DNA of 64,000 nucleotides from Aralia elata (GCA_034770075.1 CM068380.1:27032005-27096004); one strand, 5' to 3'. Shown: positions 36,930 through 50,496, counted from the stretch's first letter. The notes: a model not told the origin generated them from the sequence alone. Translations and numbers: made by a program.

Positions 36930-37329
36930 AAAAAATTTCCTACAACTGCAACAGTCCAGGTGTTGGTTCAATGGTCTAACACACTACCTGGTGAGGCTAC
37001 TTAGGAGGATTGAGACAATTTGAAGTTACGATTTCCTGCTTTTCAGCCTTAAGGACAAGGTTCTTTTAAGAGGGGTGGAATGTCATGTATTAGTTTAACT
37101 GTTAAGAGGGGTTATAATAGTCATTTGCTTAGTCTTAGTGAGGGTAAACTAGTCATTTTCCTGTAACTGTGTAACTAACTCCAGCTGGGCAGTTATGTAT
37201 AAAGGATTGTTTGCAACTGATTTCTGTTACGGTAAATATGAATTTCTTTCCTTGTTTCTCGAATCTCCTTTCTCTTGCTTGTTCTCTTCCTTCCATTCTC
37301 TTGGATCTTGGAGATTAACCTTCATTACA
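36930..37329 (+). mobile_element. 3' end of a chromovirus (Ty3/gypsy) with 3' LTR
   Basis: One frame at about 36936-37060 reads VQVLVQWSNTLPGEAT followed by a stop and ED, the end of a chromodomain-like integrase tail (WxxxPxxEATWED pattern), with three in-frame stops. A purine-rich aagaggggtggaa precedes an LTR from TGTCATGTATTAG (37081) to TTCATTACA (37329), 249 bp. Only this tail is present. The short LTR suggests a Reina-like chromovirus. Confidence 0.65.
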
Positions 37330-37614
37330 TAAAAAAAAACTACTAATCGCAAGAGTTATTGTTTTTAAAAGTTAAATAAATTATGTTAATTTTAAATTTA
37401 AAAATAAAATCTGTCAAATGATCTTATATTTTAAAAAGAAGAGAGTATATCTTACTAGATCTTAAAATTAAAGATATTTTATTATATATATTTATAGATT
37501 AATATTTAGCTAGAATACATTGGATATAGTATTTCTAACATTAAATCAAATCGTGGTGATGTAAGATGTCAAATTAATATTTTGCACGTAGTGCGATTTG
37601 ATTAATATCTCCGA
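37330..37614. other. AT-rich spacer, nothing recognised
   Basis: No gene or repeat structure supported. Confidence 0.3.
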
Positions 37615-39249
37615 TCAATACTAATATATAAAGGCAGGACATGCGATCCTTTAATTTAAAAACTCACTGAGTCAACTCTTAATTAATTAAGAGTTAACTC
37701 GCTCAATTGGAAAACTCACGCAAGTTTAGAATCGACTCCATCCTTCAATCGACTAAACCATCGGTCTCTTCAGATTTCCCCTCTTCTTCCTCTTCCTCTT
37801 CCTCTTCCTCCACCACTTCCACTTCCACTTCCTCTTCTTCTTCTTTTTCTTCTTTGCCTCTTCCTCTAAACCTTATCTGATGTCAAGAAGCAAAGGTACT
37901 ACTGCCACATTAAAATTGCAACCAAAATAAAACAGATTCTCAGAGAAGACGAGAGAAATCAAGAGAAAGAAGGTAGTCTATCAGAGAATTTACCGTCGCT
38001 GCTCTGTATCGGCCTATCTAAGCCCTCAATTTCGACCTTCTAAGCAAGTCAGGTACGCCTTATCAAAGTTAAAGGTTTCATCTCCTCCATTACCTCCTCT
38101 TTCCCCGTGGATGAGAAACCTAATCTTCTCCTCCAAAATCCTAGATTGGTATATATATAAGCTATATATATATATATACCGATTTCCATAAGCCTCCCCA
38201 ATTACTGTATTTCTCCCTCCAAATCTATATTTACTTTTGCACATGAAAATTTGATTTGTTCCAATTTTACTGATGTCTGTGCCATATGCAAGTTACCTGT
38301 TTGATAAAATGCCAAAGAGAAAAAATATCTGATATTCGCAAGGTTGCTTAGCTTCATGGTATTCATTTTTTTACATACCCAACAATTTCAAGCCTCCAGG
38401 TATGTTTAATTTAAGTTTTTATTTTTTTTTATTACTATTCATTTTTATTTATCTGTCAATTGACTTCAAGGTAAGTACATGTTTGGTGCATAACTCTTGA
38501 ACTAATAAAAGAAAAAAGAGAATACCATATTTTTAGTATTTGTTACTAATTACATATAATTCTTTTGACAGAACAAGTGCAATATGGGTTATGCATTTAT
38601 CAACATGATTGATCCACTTCAGATTGTGCCATTTTATAAGGTTTGATCTCTTGGGCATAATTTGTGTAATGTATTTGATTGAGTTGTGTAATCTGTTGTG
38701 GAAATTTTACGAATCTGTACGTGTTTGTCAATTGGTAAAGTCTAATATCATAAGAAGCATGTCTTCTGCAGACATTCAAATGCAAAAAGTGGGAGAAGTT
38801 TTAACAGTGGAAAAGTTGCTTCTCTTGCATATGTGCGAATTCAGGGGAAGCTGCTTTAGTTGGGCATTTCCAGAACTCAAGCTTGATGAATGGGGATAAA
38901 AGATGCTGGTCCTGTTCTCTTTTGTACTGACGGTCCAAATGCAGGTGATCCTACCTTCATTTACTGATGGGTATAAATTTCTAATCTTCTGATAGCTTCC
39001 TTTAAAAAGTGGGTGAAATTGGGTATAATATTTATAAGCAATATTTCACTAAAGATGAGTACTCAGTTCATACTTCAATTAAGATTGATATAGATGTTTA
39101 CAAGTTGAATGACCCTGTATATGTGTGTTTGTGCGAGTTATAGTGCAAAAAATTTGTATATTTAGTAGTCATTATAATGTCTTAATTTCAGACAAAGGTG
39201 CAATCCGTTATTTAAACTAGCCTGTGCATTGCACGGGCTACCAACTATT
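37615..39249 (+). mobile_element. Helitron-like element A with a captured Mei2-like fragment
   Basis: The proposed 5' end TCAATACTAATATATAAAGG follows an A (37614). The 3' end carries a hairpin (cctgtgc / gcacggg, 39220-39237) 8-10 bases before ccaacta, similar to the clear Helitron end at 42097-42126. No terminal inverted repeats. It contains polypyrimidine tracts (37770-37870) and exons of a Mei2-like gene. No Rep/helicase frame, so non-autonomous. The terminal CTRR is degenerate, so the ends are tentative. Confidence 0.5.
38572..38945 (+). pseudogene. Captured Mei2-like RNA-recognition motif fragment, with intron
   Basis: An exon at 38572-38640 reads CNMGYAFINMIDPLQIVPF, followed by a GT intron and an AG before 38772. 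The next exon starts TFKCKKWEKF, then stops; other frames give HFQNSSLMNGDKRC and DGPNA-like text up to about 38945. This is the C-terminal RRM of plant Mei2-like (AML/TEL) proteins, which bind RNA in meiosis and meristem control. Retained introns show the copy came from genomic DNA. The stops and frame changes mean it has no function as a protein. Confidence 0.75.
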
Positions 39250-42126
39250 ATATATAAAAGAATGCACGGGCTACCAACTATTATATATAAAAGCAAGACA
39301 GTCGATCCTTATTTAATTTCAACTCAGTCAATTTGAAAATTGGGCGAGTAATCTCGGTTTAATTGAAAATTGTCGATTTCTTTTCCGCCTGCCTTTTGCG
39401 ATGTCTGTCTTCTCGATCGACTCTTATTCTTCATAATCTACCGACTCCTTCTCTTCTTCTTGATCGATTCTCTTCCTCTCAAACCATAAATTAAAACGAT
39501 TCCTTGCTTTTCCGGTTCTTTCCCTCGATCGCTTTAACGTTTTGGGTTTCGTCTTCTTTGGAATCCTTCGTATCTCTCTCCGATTCTTCCGCTCCTTCTC
39601 TTGACCTCTCATTTGATTCATCGAATCTGCAACTTCTGATTCTAATCAGCATGACATGATCGAGCGCGCTCTCCGGTTAGGCTCCGAGCTACTCGAAGCA
39701 AACAAACGATTTGCAAGTAAGCGTCCTTCTGTCCGGAACGCGACAGTTTGGCCTATCTGAATTTAAGCTCGCCACTAATTTCATGTTAGGTCTATTTCGT
39801 TCCGTACAGGTACAACAAACAAATATAATTTCTTAACTTATTTCTTTAATTCCCTTTCATAGCCAACCAACAAAATAACTGAAAATCTGAATCTAAGAAA
39901 CAACAATGTCATTTTGGGTTTTGTTGTTGAGGATTGAATGAAGGAATGTTGGTGTTAATTGTTATTGTTGTTGATTGATTGGGATTCTATAAATTAATTG
40001 TTGGGTGTTAGTGAATCTGAATCTCATTTTTATTTCGAGTTCGAATGTAGTGTTGATCATTCAGATTAGGGAAGTTTCTATTTTGTGGTTTTGATTTGAT
40101 AATTAATGTTTGTTTGTACATTTGTGAATCTGTATTGGACCATTTGTTTTTTGGTTTATGTCCTTTACTTTCTCTCTCCAGAGCTCAATTGTAGATTTGT
40201 AGCATTGATTAGAAATTGGGTAACAGATAATTTTTTTAATTAAATAAATTAATTTTGTGTGTTTTTCAGTGTGTGAATCTGAATCCCAAAGTGATGCCAC
40301 TTTAGTTTTTGTACTTGAGGTTTGTTCATTTATACTTATGTATAATGGTAATTTATGTTGTGCTTTCTTTCTTTGGATTTAAGAATTTCTCCCTTTCTTT
40401 GTTTATAATTAGTGCATGGGTTTAAAATTTTCTCTGTTTTTGAGAAGTGATGAATATTGAAGCTCAACTTTTGATGCAATAATTGATTGATATGAAATAA
40501 GATTGAGTGTTGTGCTGTATGTGAGTTGAAATTCTACATTCAAGGAAAGTTTTTTTCTCTTTTGGAGATTTCAATTGTCAATTATGTAATTTTTAATTCA
40601 ACCGTGAAGGGTCAGCTCTATAAACAACAGAGGATGCCAAGAATTGCAGCCCCGGAACCAGACATATCTGAATCATTTCGAAAAGGGCCTCAGGGCTCAG
40701 GGTATAAAAGATCACTCCTTGAAGGCAAGGCTACTCGAAACAAAACTGGAGAGCCAGCAATCTCGCATGAAAACATCGAAAGGTCCTTTGTAGTTAACTT
40801 TAACTTGGGGATTTTGCCTGCATGATATAATGCTGAACAAGAGTTTTTAGTTTTTTGTGAATAGGGGCAACCAGGCAAGTATCTCATAAGTTCTTAAATC
40901 TTTTGTTGCAGTTCATGAGTAGTTGCTAACAAGGAATTATATTCCACTTCTTTTATATTTTAGAAAATCTGTAAAGCTGAATGTACTGTTACTACCAATG
41001 GCGAAATGTGAACTGCTTCGAGAAAATTTGTAGCACTGATTAGAAATTGGGTAACAGATAATTTTTTTAATTAAATAAATTAATTTTGTGTGTTTTTCAG
41101 TGTGTGAATTTGAATCCCAAAGTGATGTCACTTTAGTTTTTGTACTTGAGGTTTGTTCATTTATACTTATGTATAATGGTAATTTATGTTGTGTTTTCTT
41201 TCTTTGGATTTAAGAATTTCTCCCTTTCTTTGTTTATAATAAGTGCATGGGTTTAAAATTTTCTCTGTTTTTGAGAAGTGATGAATATTGAAGCTCAGTT
41301 TTTGATACAATAATTGATTGATATGAAATAGGATTGAGTATTGTGTTGTATGTGAGTTGAAATTCTACATTCAGGGAAAGTTTTTTTTTTCTCTTTTGGA
41401 GGTTTCAATTGTCAATTATGTAATTTTTAATTCAATCGTGAAGGGCTGACTCTATAAACAGTAGAGGATGCCAAGAATTGCAGCCCCGGAACCAGACATA
41501 TCTGAATCATTTCGAAAAGGGCCTCGGGGTATAAAAGATCACTCCGTGAAGGCAAGGCTACTCGGAGCTTTCAAGGCTACTCGAACCAAAACTCGAGAGC
41601 CAGCAATCTCGCATGAAAACATCGAAAGGTCCTTTGTAATTAACTCTAACTTGGGGATTTTGCCTGCATGATATAATGTTGAACAAGAGTTTTTAGTTTT
41701 TTGTTAAAAGGGGCAACTAGGCAAGTATCTCATAATTTCTTAAATCTGTTGCTGCAGTTCATGAGTAGTTGCTAACAAGGAATTATATTCCACTTCTTTT
41801 ATATTTTGGAAAATCTGTAAAGCTGAATGTACTGTTACACTACCAATGGCGAAATGTGAACTGCTTCGAGAAATTAGAGCAGATTGATAAAGACACTTAC
41901 GGGTAAAATTAATTACTGAATTATGCATTGTTTTACTTCTTAATTTATAGCAATTATGTTGATTGTTGTTTCAAATTGTACTGTTTTCTGAATGTTGTTC
42001 ATGCTATGGTAATTCAACTAATTTACATGAATTGTGTACTTTGAGTTCTTTTTTGACATGAATGACGGACAAATTATTAAATCCATTATTAAAACTAGCC
42101 CGTGCATTGCAAGGGTTATCAACTAG
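39250..42126 (+). mobile_element. Helitron-like element B
   Basis: The right end has a hairpin (cccgtgc / gcaaggg, 42100-42116) followed by ttatcaaCTAG at 42126 and a T, the Helitron 3' pattern. The left end lies in a double 33-bp junction repeat (gcacgggctaccaactatt, 39231-39292), so it begins at about 39250 or 39283. It contains a tandemly duplicated gene-like segment. No Rep/helicase seen. Confidence 0.55.
40191..41872 (+). repeat. Tandem duplication of about 840 bp within Helitron B
   Basis: Copy 1 (40191-41026) and copy 2 (41027-41872) start ttgtagca(t/c)tgattaga and end gaactgcttcgagaaa. Each contains a short frame starting MPRIAAPEPDISESFRKGP (40634 and 41468), preceded by an acceptor-like cag, and a GAGAAG-rich continuation. 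It looks like a captured host exon copied twice. I could not identify the gene. Copy 2 has an extra internal repeat of gctactcg. Confidence 0.8.
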
Positions 42127-44064
42127 TTAATTATAATTTTATAAGATGCCATAATACATACAAATGTTTAAGCATCTGCCAATCATTTTAAAATTAGCTA
42201 TGAATTGAAACTCACATGCAAAATCAATGAATAGAAAAGTTCTTTTCAGCTTGATATTTTAGAGCTACACCTATATTAAAATGCCGAGCGTTGTCCCTCA
42301 CACTTGCCCAAGAATTTATATTTTTATAGTATTTTAAAGTGCGAAATCTTTATTTTAGAATGATATTTTAGAATGAACTAATTAATGCTAAAAACTTGAA
42401 TCACTGAAAATATAAATGTAACACTGACGAATGTTTATAGGTGTTTCTTTTTCAAGGGTTGGGGGATTTGTAGGACTTTTTCACATGCTTTGAGTGTCTA
42501 GATATGTGAAGCTTTAATGTTCAGATTAGCAATTGTAGTAGCTCTTAACTACAACTTGCAATGCACAAATGATGGTTGACACGATTAATCTTTCAAATCG
42601 AGCGATAATAGATATTGATGCCATTATTTAGGATGTGAAGAATTTGATTTTTCGGGAGCGTTTTCAATTTTTGTGTTTGAGAAGAAATAGTCATAACATG
42701 ACTCATAAGATAGCTAAATATGTTATTTATGGAGGGTTATTGGAGGAATATTTTTTCGTTTAGAATTTTAAACTCTCCAACTAATTGTATCTCATTTTTA
42801 GTAATGACTAATCTGCTATTTTTTGTTGTGAAAAAAAAAATAAAAAAAAATAATGAATTGCGTCATTCTCTAAACAAATTAATTTAAAATGATAAAGTGA
42901 GAACAAAAATGGTATAGTACCTTTCTTAATTTTTTTAGCGAGAGTTCATACAAATTTAGGAGTATAGATATCAAAATACTATCCTCGAAAATTAGGCTAC
43001 TCAGTTTAACTAATCAAGATGATCACAGTTAATTTGTAAAAATTTTTGAATAAATTTATTTTAATTTTTAAAATAATATATTTGTACTTAGTAATAATTC
43101 TTAAGCAGTTTTTAATATAGACTATTACATTAATGAAAATTGAACAAAATTAATATCAATTTTGAGAATTTTAAAATTTCGCAAATTAATTAGGAAAAAA
43201 GTAAATTAGATATTTTGTTTTCTAAAATGTAGGATATGGTAAAAGACATTATTGTCCTTAATCTCACATGTTTGGTATTAAAAGAATTACATATCAACAA
43301 TTTTTTTAATGCCATATCATATTATTTTAATAAGGTGGCAGCGCCGCAGCGTTGAAAACTATTAGTATATGCATGATGACTTAATGTATATTATTTTTGA
43401 TCGTTTAGTTTTAACTTTGTTAAGATCGGTGAGTTACAAGTTGCCCACGAAAACTCTGAGAACGCATAGTGTGAAGATCGTAAAGTTGGAAGACAATCAA
43501 GGCATTCTAAGATCATTTAGTTGACACCGATACGTAGAGCAAGATCACTTTACTAAGACTGTACAACCACTAATGAAGCCACTAAAGGAAAGTAAAGTTT
43601 GAATCGTTTAGTGTCTTCCACTAAATAATATAAAGACGCTAGTAAAAAGTTGGTTTAACTCAAATCGTAGAGTTAGAGAGTTTGACAAGCTATGGTAGAG
43701 ATCACCTGACTTGACTCCCATTCCCAAATGTGGTCTTATCCTTTGAAGTCAACGAATAGACACAAAAGGAACAATACATTTATTTAACGCTAATAATAAT
43801 GCCACACAATCCTAAATATTTAGTAATTTATGTATATTTATATGTTAGCATACTCTTTACCTCTATGCAGTTGAATTATTATATCAAAAACAAAATTATT
43901 GATATAATATTATAATAGTTATAATATATTTAATTATAACTTGATTATAAGATTATATTATACTCCGTAAAATTGGGCTTTCAAATAAAAGGCTGATCTT
44001 ATGAACTTTTTACCTATAAACTTAGAACTTAAGCAACTTCTTTAAACATTACATATTATTCAAT

Positions 44065-44150
<86 letters not shown>

Positions 44151-44410
44151 TGCACATGACTCTTAATTATGATTAAAAAAACTCAAATTAAAAAGCTAAT
44201 TATTTGCCACCAAAAATGAATAATACATCAACTCTAAATTAACATTATGAAATTTATTGGTCAATAAAATAAATGCATACTATACATTAAAATAAGGATT
44301 CAAAAATTTGATACAATTCATTTATTTATATTGATTTTCACATAATATATAAATTTGGAAAAATACAAATTTTATAAAAAGTCCATCCATTGCACGGGTT
44401 ACCAATCTAG
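42127..44410 (+). mobile_element. Helitron-like region C (3' end only)
   Basis: A third 3' end with hairpin remnant (ccatccattgcacggg, about 44384-44399) and ttaccaatCTAG ending at 44410. The 5' end was not found. The interior is AT-rich without a credible gene. Confidence 0.35.
44066..44149. repeat. Compound (AC)n(AT)n microsatellite
   Basis: About 20 ac units followed by about 22 at units. Confidence 0.95.
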
Positions 44411-45009
44411 CAGTAATAAAACAATAATCACCACCTCAAGAGTTTTGTTGTTCATTTATTTATATATTCTTTTTGTTCTAAAATACGAGATATATTTTGA
44501 CACTATTTTATTTATCAATTTATAAAATTCAAAATCGATACAAAAAATTTAGATCTTAATATAAATAACTATAATCGCTATAAACTAACTACAAGAAACA
44601 CTTTTTTATTTATCAATTTATAAAACGTTTTGGATCTTAATATATTTAACTATAATTGCTATAAACTAACTAATAGAAACACTTTTTTATTTATCAATTT
44701 ATAAAACTCAAAAGCGATACAAAAAATTTAGATTTTAATATTAATAACTATAATTGCTATAAACTAACTAAAAGAAACACTACTAATTCATATTTGCTAG
44801 TTGTCTTCAAAACTTAAAACCATGACTAAATTGCAAGTTGACACCAAAGTTTGATTCAAAAATCAATTTGCATCCTAAACTTTTTCTTTTATACAATTAA
44901 AAGCACCCTAAACCCTTTTTACGATTAAAAGCACCCTAAACTTTATTTCCGTAAATAAAAAGCACTCGGTGGCCATTTCAAACCATTTTTTCATCGGGGA
45001 GGAAATAAA

Positions 45010-45105
45010 GTGATTTGGACAAGGGCATTTAAGTCAAAATATAAAAAAATCCACTAAACCCATCTTCTCTCTCCCCTTTTCTTGTATTATCCAGCTTCTC
45101 CGTTC

Positions 45106-45138
<33 letters not shown>

Positions 45139-45262
45139 AACATTTAAGTTAAAATATAAAAAATTCCACTAAACCCATCTTCTCTCTCTCCCCTTTTCTT
45201 GTATTATCCAGCTTCTCCATTCTCTCTCTCTCTCACACACACACACACGCACACAAAATTTC
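45010..45262. repeat. Tandem duplication of about 125 bp in the Mutator-like element
   Basis: Two copies of a block running from catttaagt(c/t)aaaatataaa through cccatcttctctctc and attatccagcttctcc to a CT and CA microsatellite. Confidence 0.85.
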
Positions 45263-45376
45263 TATCTTTTTCTCCAAATTGAGTAGATGAAGGTTAGATT
45301 AGAGATGTATGGAGCAATAAGCACACAACTAAAATTGAAAATTTTAATTGGAAAATAGAAATGAGAAAATACTTTT

Positions 45377-45661
45377 CAGTTAAATGCACTTTGTATCACT
45401 CAAGTTTATTCTATTTTACACATTGCATCCTGTACTTCAAAATGTGACATTTTGCATCCCGTACTTTTAGCGAACCAACACATAACACCTTCTGGCCCAA
45501 AATCTGTCGCTAAAAGTGACGGGGTTAGTGTTTAAAAGTGACAAATTTTGCACTTTTAGTGACGGATTTGGGTCAGATGGTGGTGTTATGTGCCGATTTG
45601 CTAAAAGTGCGATATGTAAAGTGTCACGTTTTAAAGTATAGATTGCAAATGCATTTAACTC
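45377..45661. mobile_element. Mutator-type MITE nested in the Mutator-like element
   Basis: 285 bp, almost wholly inverted repeat. Ends CAGTTAAATGCA and TGCATTTAACTC; perfect 9-bp duplication aatactttt at 45368-45376 and 45662-45670. Internal arms repeat acttttag, cataacacc and their complements. Confidence 0.85.
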
Positions 45662-46893
45662 AATACTTTTTGAATCATAATAATGGGTCACAGATAACTC
45701 CGGATTCAGGTTCAAATGTGTGCATGTGTGTGTAAATAGAGAAGACGAACAAACCTAACACATCATATTTGACCCCTAATTAGAATTGAATTAGAAATTA
45801 AGTGCAAAATTAACTAAAACATATAACTAATAGCTTAAAAACTTAGTTGAACTGAGCAATTAAGACTTGTGGGTCTCCAAACCCACCACAGTCTCGGTCT
45901 CTATATATGTATATACTCTACACATGTATATACACTGGTGTTGGATAAATAATTAATTGATTATCCTTATATGAATGAGCAAAACTCACAATAAAAATAA
46001 TCACCATTATCTTCATAAAAGAGGGGGGGGGACATTTCTGATAATTCTCCCCGCCAAATCACGACCAATCAAGGTTGACTATCGGTTTCATCATTATTCT
46101 CCTCCGTTAATTTTATTTTTTCGACGAGATTAGTTAAAATTTTGGGGAGATTCAGTGTTTCTAATTTGTATGGGTGGAGAAGGCTAACGGGTAAGAAGAT
46201 GGTGGAGATAGAAGTTTTATATATTTTCCCATTTAGTCTTCAATTTAGCCTCTATTATAGTGTATGTATATGGACTTTTTTTCTCAATTACAAAATATGA
46301 ATTGTTTTATTCTTTTTAAAGTTTATATTATTGAAGTTCTATTGTCTTTCCATTTTTACCCTTAATATTGTTGATGCCACGTACTCCCCCGGCAATGAAA
46401 TGGCCAACAAATGACACGGAGGGTGCATTTTGTATGCGTAATTGAAATATAAGGTGCTTTTAATTGTAAAAAGAAATTTAGGATGTAAATTGATTTTTCG
46501 ATTAAACTTTAGGGTCCAACTTGTAATTTAGTCTAAAACGATACACACTGATTTTAAATTTTAAGATATCTCAAATTTATTTCAAATGGTCAAAATGTAT
46601 CTCAAATTTTTGAAAGAGGAGAGATTAAATATTTTAAACCTCGTACTTTTTGACTTTTTGAAATTAATTTGAGATATTTTATTATTCACATAGTTTACAA
46701 TTGTTATTATTCTATTGTCTAAATTAAATGAACTCATATTTATTTTAAATATAAAAATATCTCAAATTTTTTTAAAAACATTAACTTATAACATATTTTA
46801 ATTTTATTTTAGAATATTTTATTATTATTTTTTCTCCACACTTTTATTGACATCATATTCTAATTAATGAACTCGTAGAGACTTATTGGAGAC

Positions 46894-46899
46894 TATAAG
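46894..46899 (+). promoter_or_regulatory. Possible TATA box of the UGT gene
   Basis: tataag lies 68 bases before the ATG at 46962, a plausible spacing for a short 5' leader that includes a GA repeat (46946-46961). Confidence 0.35.
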
Positions 46900-46961
46900 T
46901 ACGTAATAATGTGAACCTGTCCACTCCACCATCTTGAATCTTGATTGAGAGAGAGAGAGAG

Positions 46962-47748
46962 ATGGAATCATTGCCAAAATCTAATCAGAAGCCTCATGTA
47001 GTATGCATTCCATACCCAGCTCAAAGCCATATAAAGGCAATGTTAAAGCTAGCAAAGATCCTTCACAGTACAGGAATTGTCATAACCTTTGTTATTACTG
47101 AGTTCAACCACAAACGGTTCCTCAAAACCGGAGGACCTAAATCTCTTAACGGCTTACCGGATTTCAGATTTGAAACTATTCCGGATGGACTTCCCCCATC
47201 AGATGTTGACGCCACCCAAGATATCCCTGCACTTTGCGAGTCTGTCAGAAAGACCTGCTTAGCTCCATTCCAAGATCTTGTGGTGAAACTAAATGGAGAA
47301 GATGAAGGACTTGGATTTCCTCAAGTTACTTCCATCGTATCAGACGGATTCATGACATTCACAATCGATGCTGCTGAAATTCTCGGAATCCCTATTGTGT
47401 TATGCTGGACAATATCCGCGGGTTCTTTCATGGGTTTTTATCAGTTTCAGAATCTCTTGGAAAAAGGTTTTACACCACTAAAAGGTATGTTAATTTGGAT
47501 CTGATTACAAACAATTAATTTTGTACAGTTCATTTTGTAAATGAGTTGCTTTTTTATAGCTAAAGAGTTATAATTATATACAATGTCAAGATTTATATTA
47601 TATTTAGTAGGGTCAAAATATTGTGAAGTTACAAATAATTTGTCAGCAACGCCCCGAGCAAATTTTTTTAGATAAGATTGCAATTTTCAGTTGCATATAT
47701 AAAACATATTTTTAGTTACAATATTAATTTAATAATAAATACTAACAT

Positions 47749-47779
<31 letters not shown>

Positions 47780-50496
47780 CCCCCCTTATTAACCTTTAAT
47801 ACTCATTTCTAATCACAATTTTGTTCATAAATATTTGATTATTTTAAAAATGATATAAATTAGATTATTTTTTATCTTAAGAAGTTAGAGGAAGATGCAC
47901 ATATAAATGAGTAGGATTGATATGATATTGAGAAATTTATAAAAAATTTAATTTGACCCCGTACAGTAGAAAATTTATAAAATTTACGAGGAGTTAATTT
48001 ATCTATTACACTTATTTTTTTTTAAAATTTATAATATATTATAAAATAACTTTTTTTTAATGAAATCAATTGATCCCATAAATCTCAACGTAGCTTCGTT
48101 TCTGATTAGATAATACTTGTATAATATATGCTATCAAAATAAAACTGTTTAACTATACAAATGAAACAAAGCTCAATAAGACTACTAAAACCGAACTGTC
48201 TAAATTCAAATTCCATTAATTGGCCATACAATGATATATATAAATTATGTTCTTTCTCTATAGAGCTAGTGCTAGATCGGATCATTAGTCTAACGGTCCT
48301 TATCTTACAAATAAATAGCCTCAGAGGATCTAAATGCAACAAAGCTCAATAAGGCTACTTAATTCAAATTCCATTAATTGGCCATACAATAATATAAATT
48401 ATGTTCTTTCTCTATAGAGCTAGTGCTAGATCGGATCATTAGCCTAACGGTCCTTATCTTACAAATAAACAGCCTCCAAGGATCTAAGTCTAAGGTGGTG
48501 TTTGTTTTTGTCTGAATGTCTCTTAATTCATCTTACTATAATTTAGTCAGAGACAAATCTTGTTTGATAAATTTTTTTTGTCTCTTAATGTCTCTTAATC
48601 GTTAAGACAGAAACTCAAATCTTAACTATTAAGAGCTGCCTCTTAATAGTTTATTTAAAATTTATGAACAAAAATAACTTCAATTAATATTGTACTCTTT
48701 CAATTTCAATTTTAAGATCATTTAAATAAATTTTTTAAATAACTCAAAGGTGAAAATGGTAAAATAATATCTTAATTCTTTAATTTTATCAAATACTACC
48801 ACCCAAGACTCATAAGGCCAACTTTTAATTCCAGCACGCTATTCATTGGGAAATTACTTTTTTAACACCCCTAAAATAAGTATCGGAAAGTGTGTTTTCA
48901 ATAGCCCCCAAAAGGACCGGATGGATTTGTTATTATAATGGAATAAAACCTCTTAAAATATCCGGTGATGAGAACAATCATAATAATGAGAAGAAGAGGA
49001 CAGAAACAAAAAAAAATCACACGTCATACATACAAACCTTGACTAGAGCTTCCTGGCCCCATGGCTTCATATCATCATTTTTTTTATTTTTTTATTTTTT
49101 TATTTTTACAATTTTGCTAACTTGATGCAACCTTTACCTTTTCCATCAATTTCTCTTGCTGTTTATTGAGAGAATCAGTTCCATGTCCAAAAAATTGCGC
49201 ATTCTAACCTGGTTTCTCCGATATATATATAGGGTCCTAATCCGTGGCAACCGGTTGTCACGGACACTATTCCAACAACCAAGCTATCATCCGTTGATCA
49301 AATGATTTAGGCCAGCCGCTACAACATGTAGCGGCACTGCCAAATTACTAAAATGTCACCAGATTTCTAATATAATAATACATTACCATCACATCATATT
49401 AATATAATAATAATTTAAAATCCCTCCTTGCCGCTACAACATGTAGCGGCTGGAGTTTTTTTTTTTCATCCACTTTTGTTGTCCCAATTTGATTGTCATC
49501 CCAATTTAACTAATATATATTAATATTATTATTAATAATAACTAATTTTATTAATATTAATATTACTAACTAATTTTATTATTATTATTTTATAATGATA
49601 TTATTTTATTAAAATTAATATTATCAATATTATTTTATTAATTTTAATATTACTAATTTTATTTTGACTAATATTTGTTATTTTTGTTTTGAAAAATATA
49701 AAATATTAAAATGTAGTTAATATTAATATTTTAAAATGTAGTTAAAATGTATAATATTAACTAAAATATTAATATTAACTAAATTTTAAAATATTAATAT
49801 TAACTACATTTTAAAATATTAATAAAATTAGTTATCATTAACTAAAATATTAATATTAACTACATTTTAAAATATTAATTTTAACTACATTTTAAAATAT
49901 TAATATTAACTACATTTTAAAATATTAATATTATACATTTAGTTAATATTATACATTTTAACTACATTTTAAAATATTAATATTAACTACATTTTAATAT
50001 TTTATATTTTTCAAAACAAAAATAACAAATATTAGTCAAAATAAAATTAGTAATATTAAAATTAATAAAATAATATTGATAATATTAATTTTAATAAAAT
50101 AATATCATTATAAAATAATAATAATAAAATTAGTTAGTAATATTAATATTAATAAAATTAGTTATTATTAATAATATTAATATATATTAGTTAAATTGGG
50201 ATGACAATCAAATTGGGACAACAAAAGTGGATGAAAAAAAAAAACTCCAGCCGCTACATGTTGTAGCGGCAAGGAGGGATTTTAAATTATTATTATATTA
50301 ATATAATGTGATGTAATGTATTATTATATTAGAAATCTGGTGGCATTTTAGTAATTTGGCAGTGCCGCTACATGTTGTAGCGGCTAGCCTTTTTTTTTTT
50401 TTTTTTTTGATCTCAGCCATTAATTCATTTGATCAACGGATGATAGCTTGGTTGCTAGAATAGTGTCCGTGGCAACCGGTTGCCACGGATTAGGAC

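Larger units (their letters stand above)
44824..46533. mobile_element. Mutator-like element, non-autonomous, long inverted repeats
   Basis: The left end GACTAAATTGCAAGTTGACA and the reverse-complemented right end GACTAAATTACAAGTTGGAC begin inverted repeats of roughly 90-110 bp. Flanks taaaaccat (44815-44823) and taaaacgat (46534-46542) form a 9-bp duplication with one mismatch, the Mutator hallmark. 1710 bp, no MURA-like frame. It ends about 430 bp before the UGT start codon, so it may supply part of the distal promoter. Confidence 0.85.

Noticed and set aside
43335..43372. Further Helitron 3' end (gcgccgcagcgttg...tattagt)
   Set aside because: The stem is imperfect and the terminal CTAG is absent.
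46941..46961. Extension of the UGT N-terminus from a TTG codon
   Set aside because: It only translates the GA repeat; the first ATG is at 46962 and family members begin about there.
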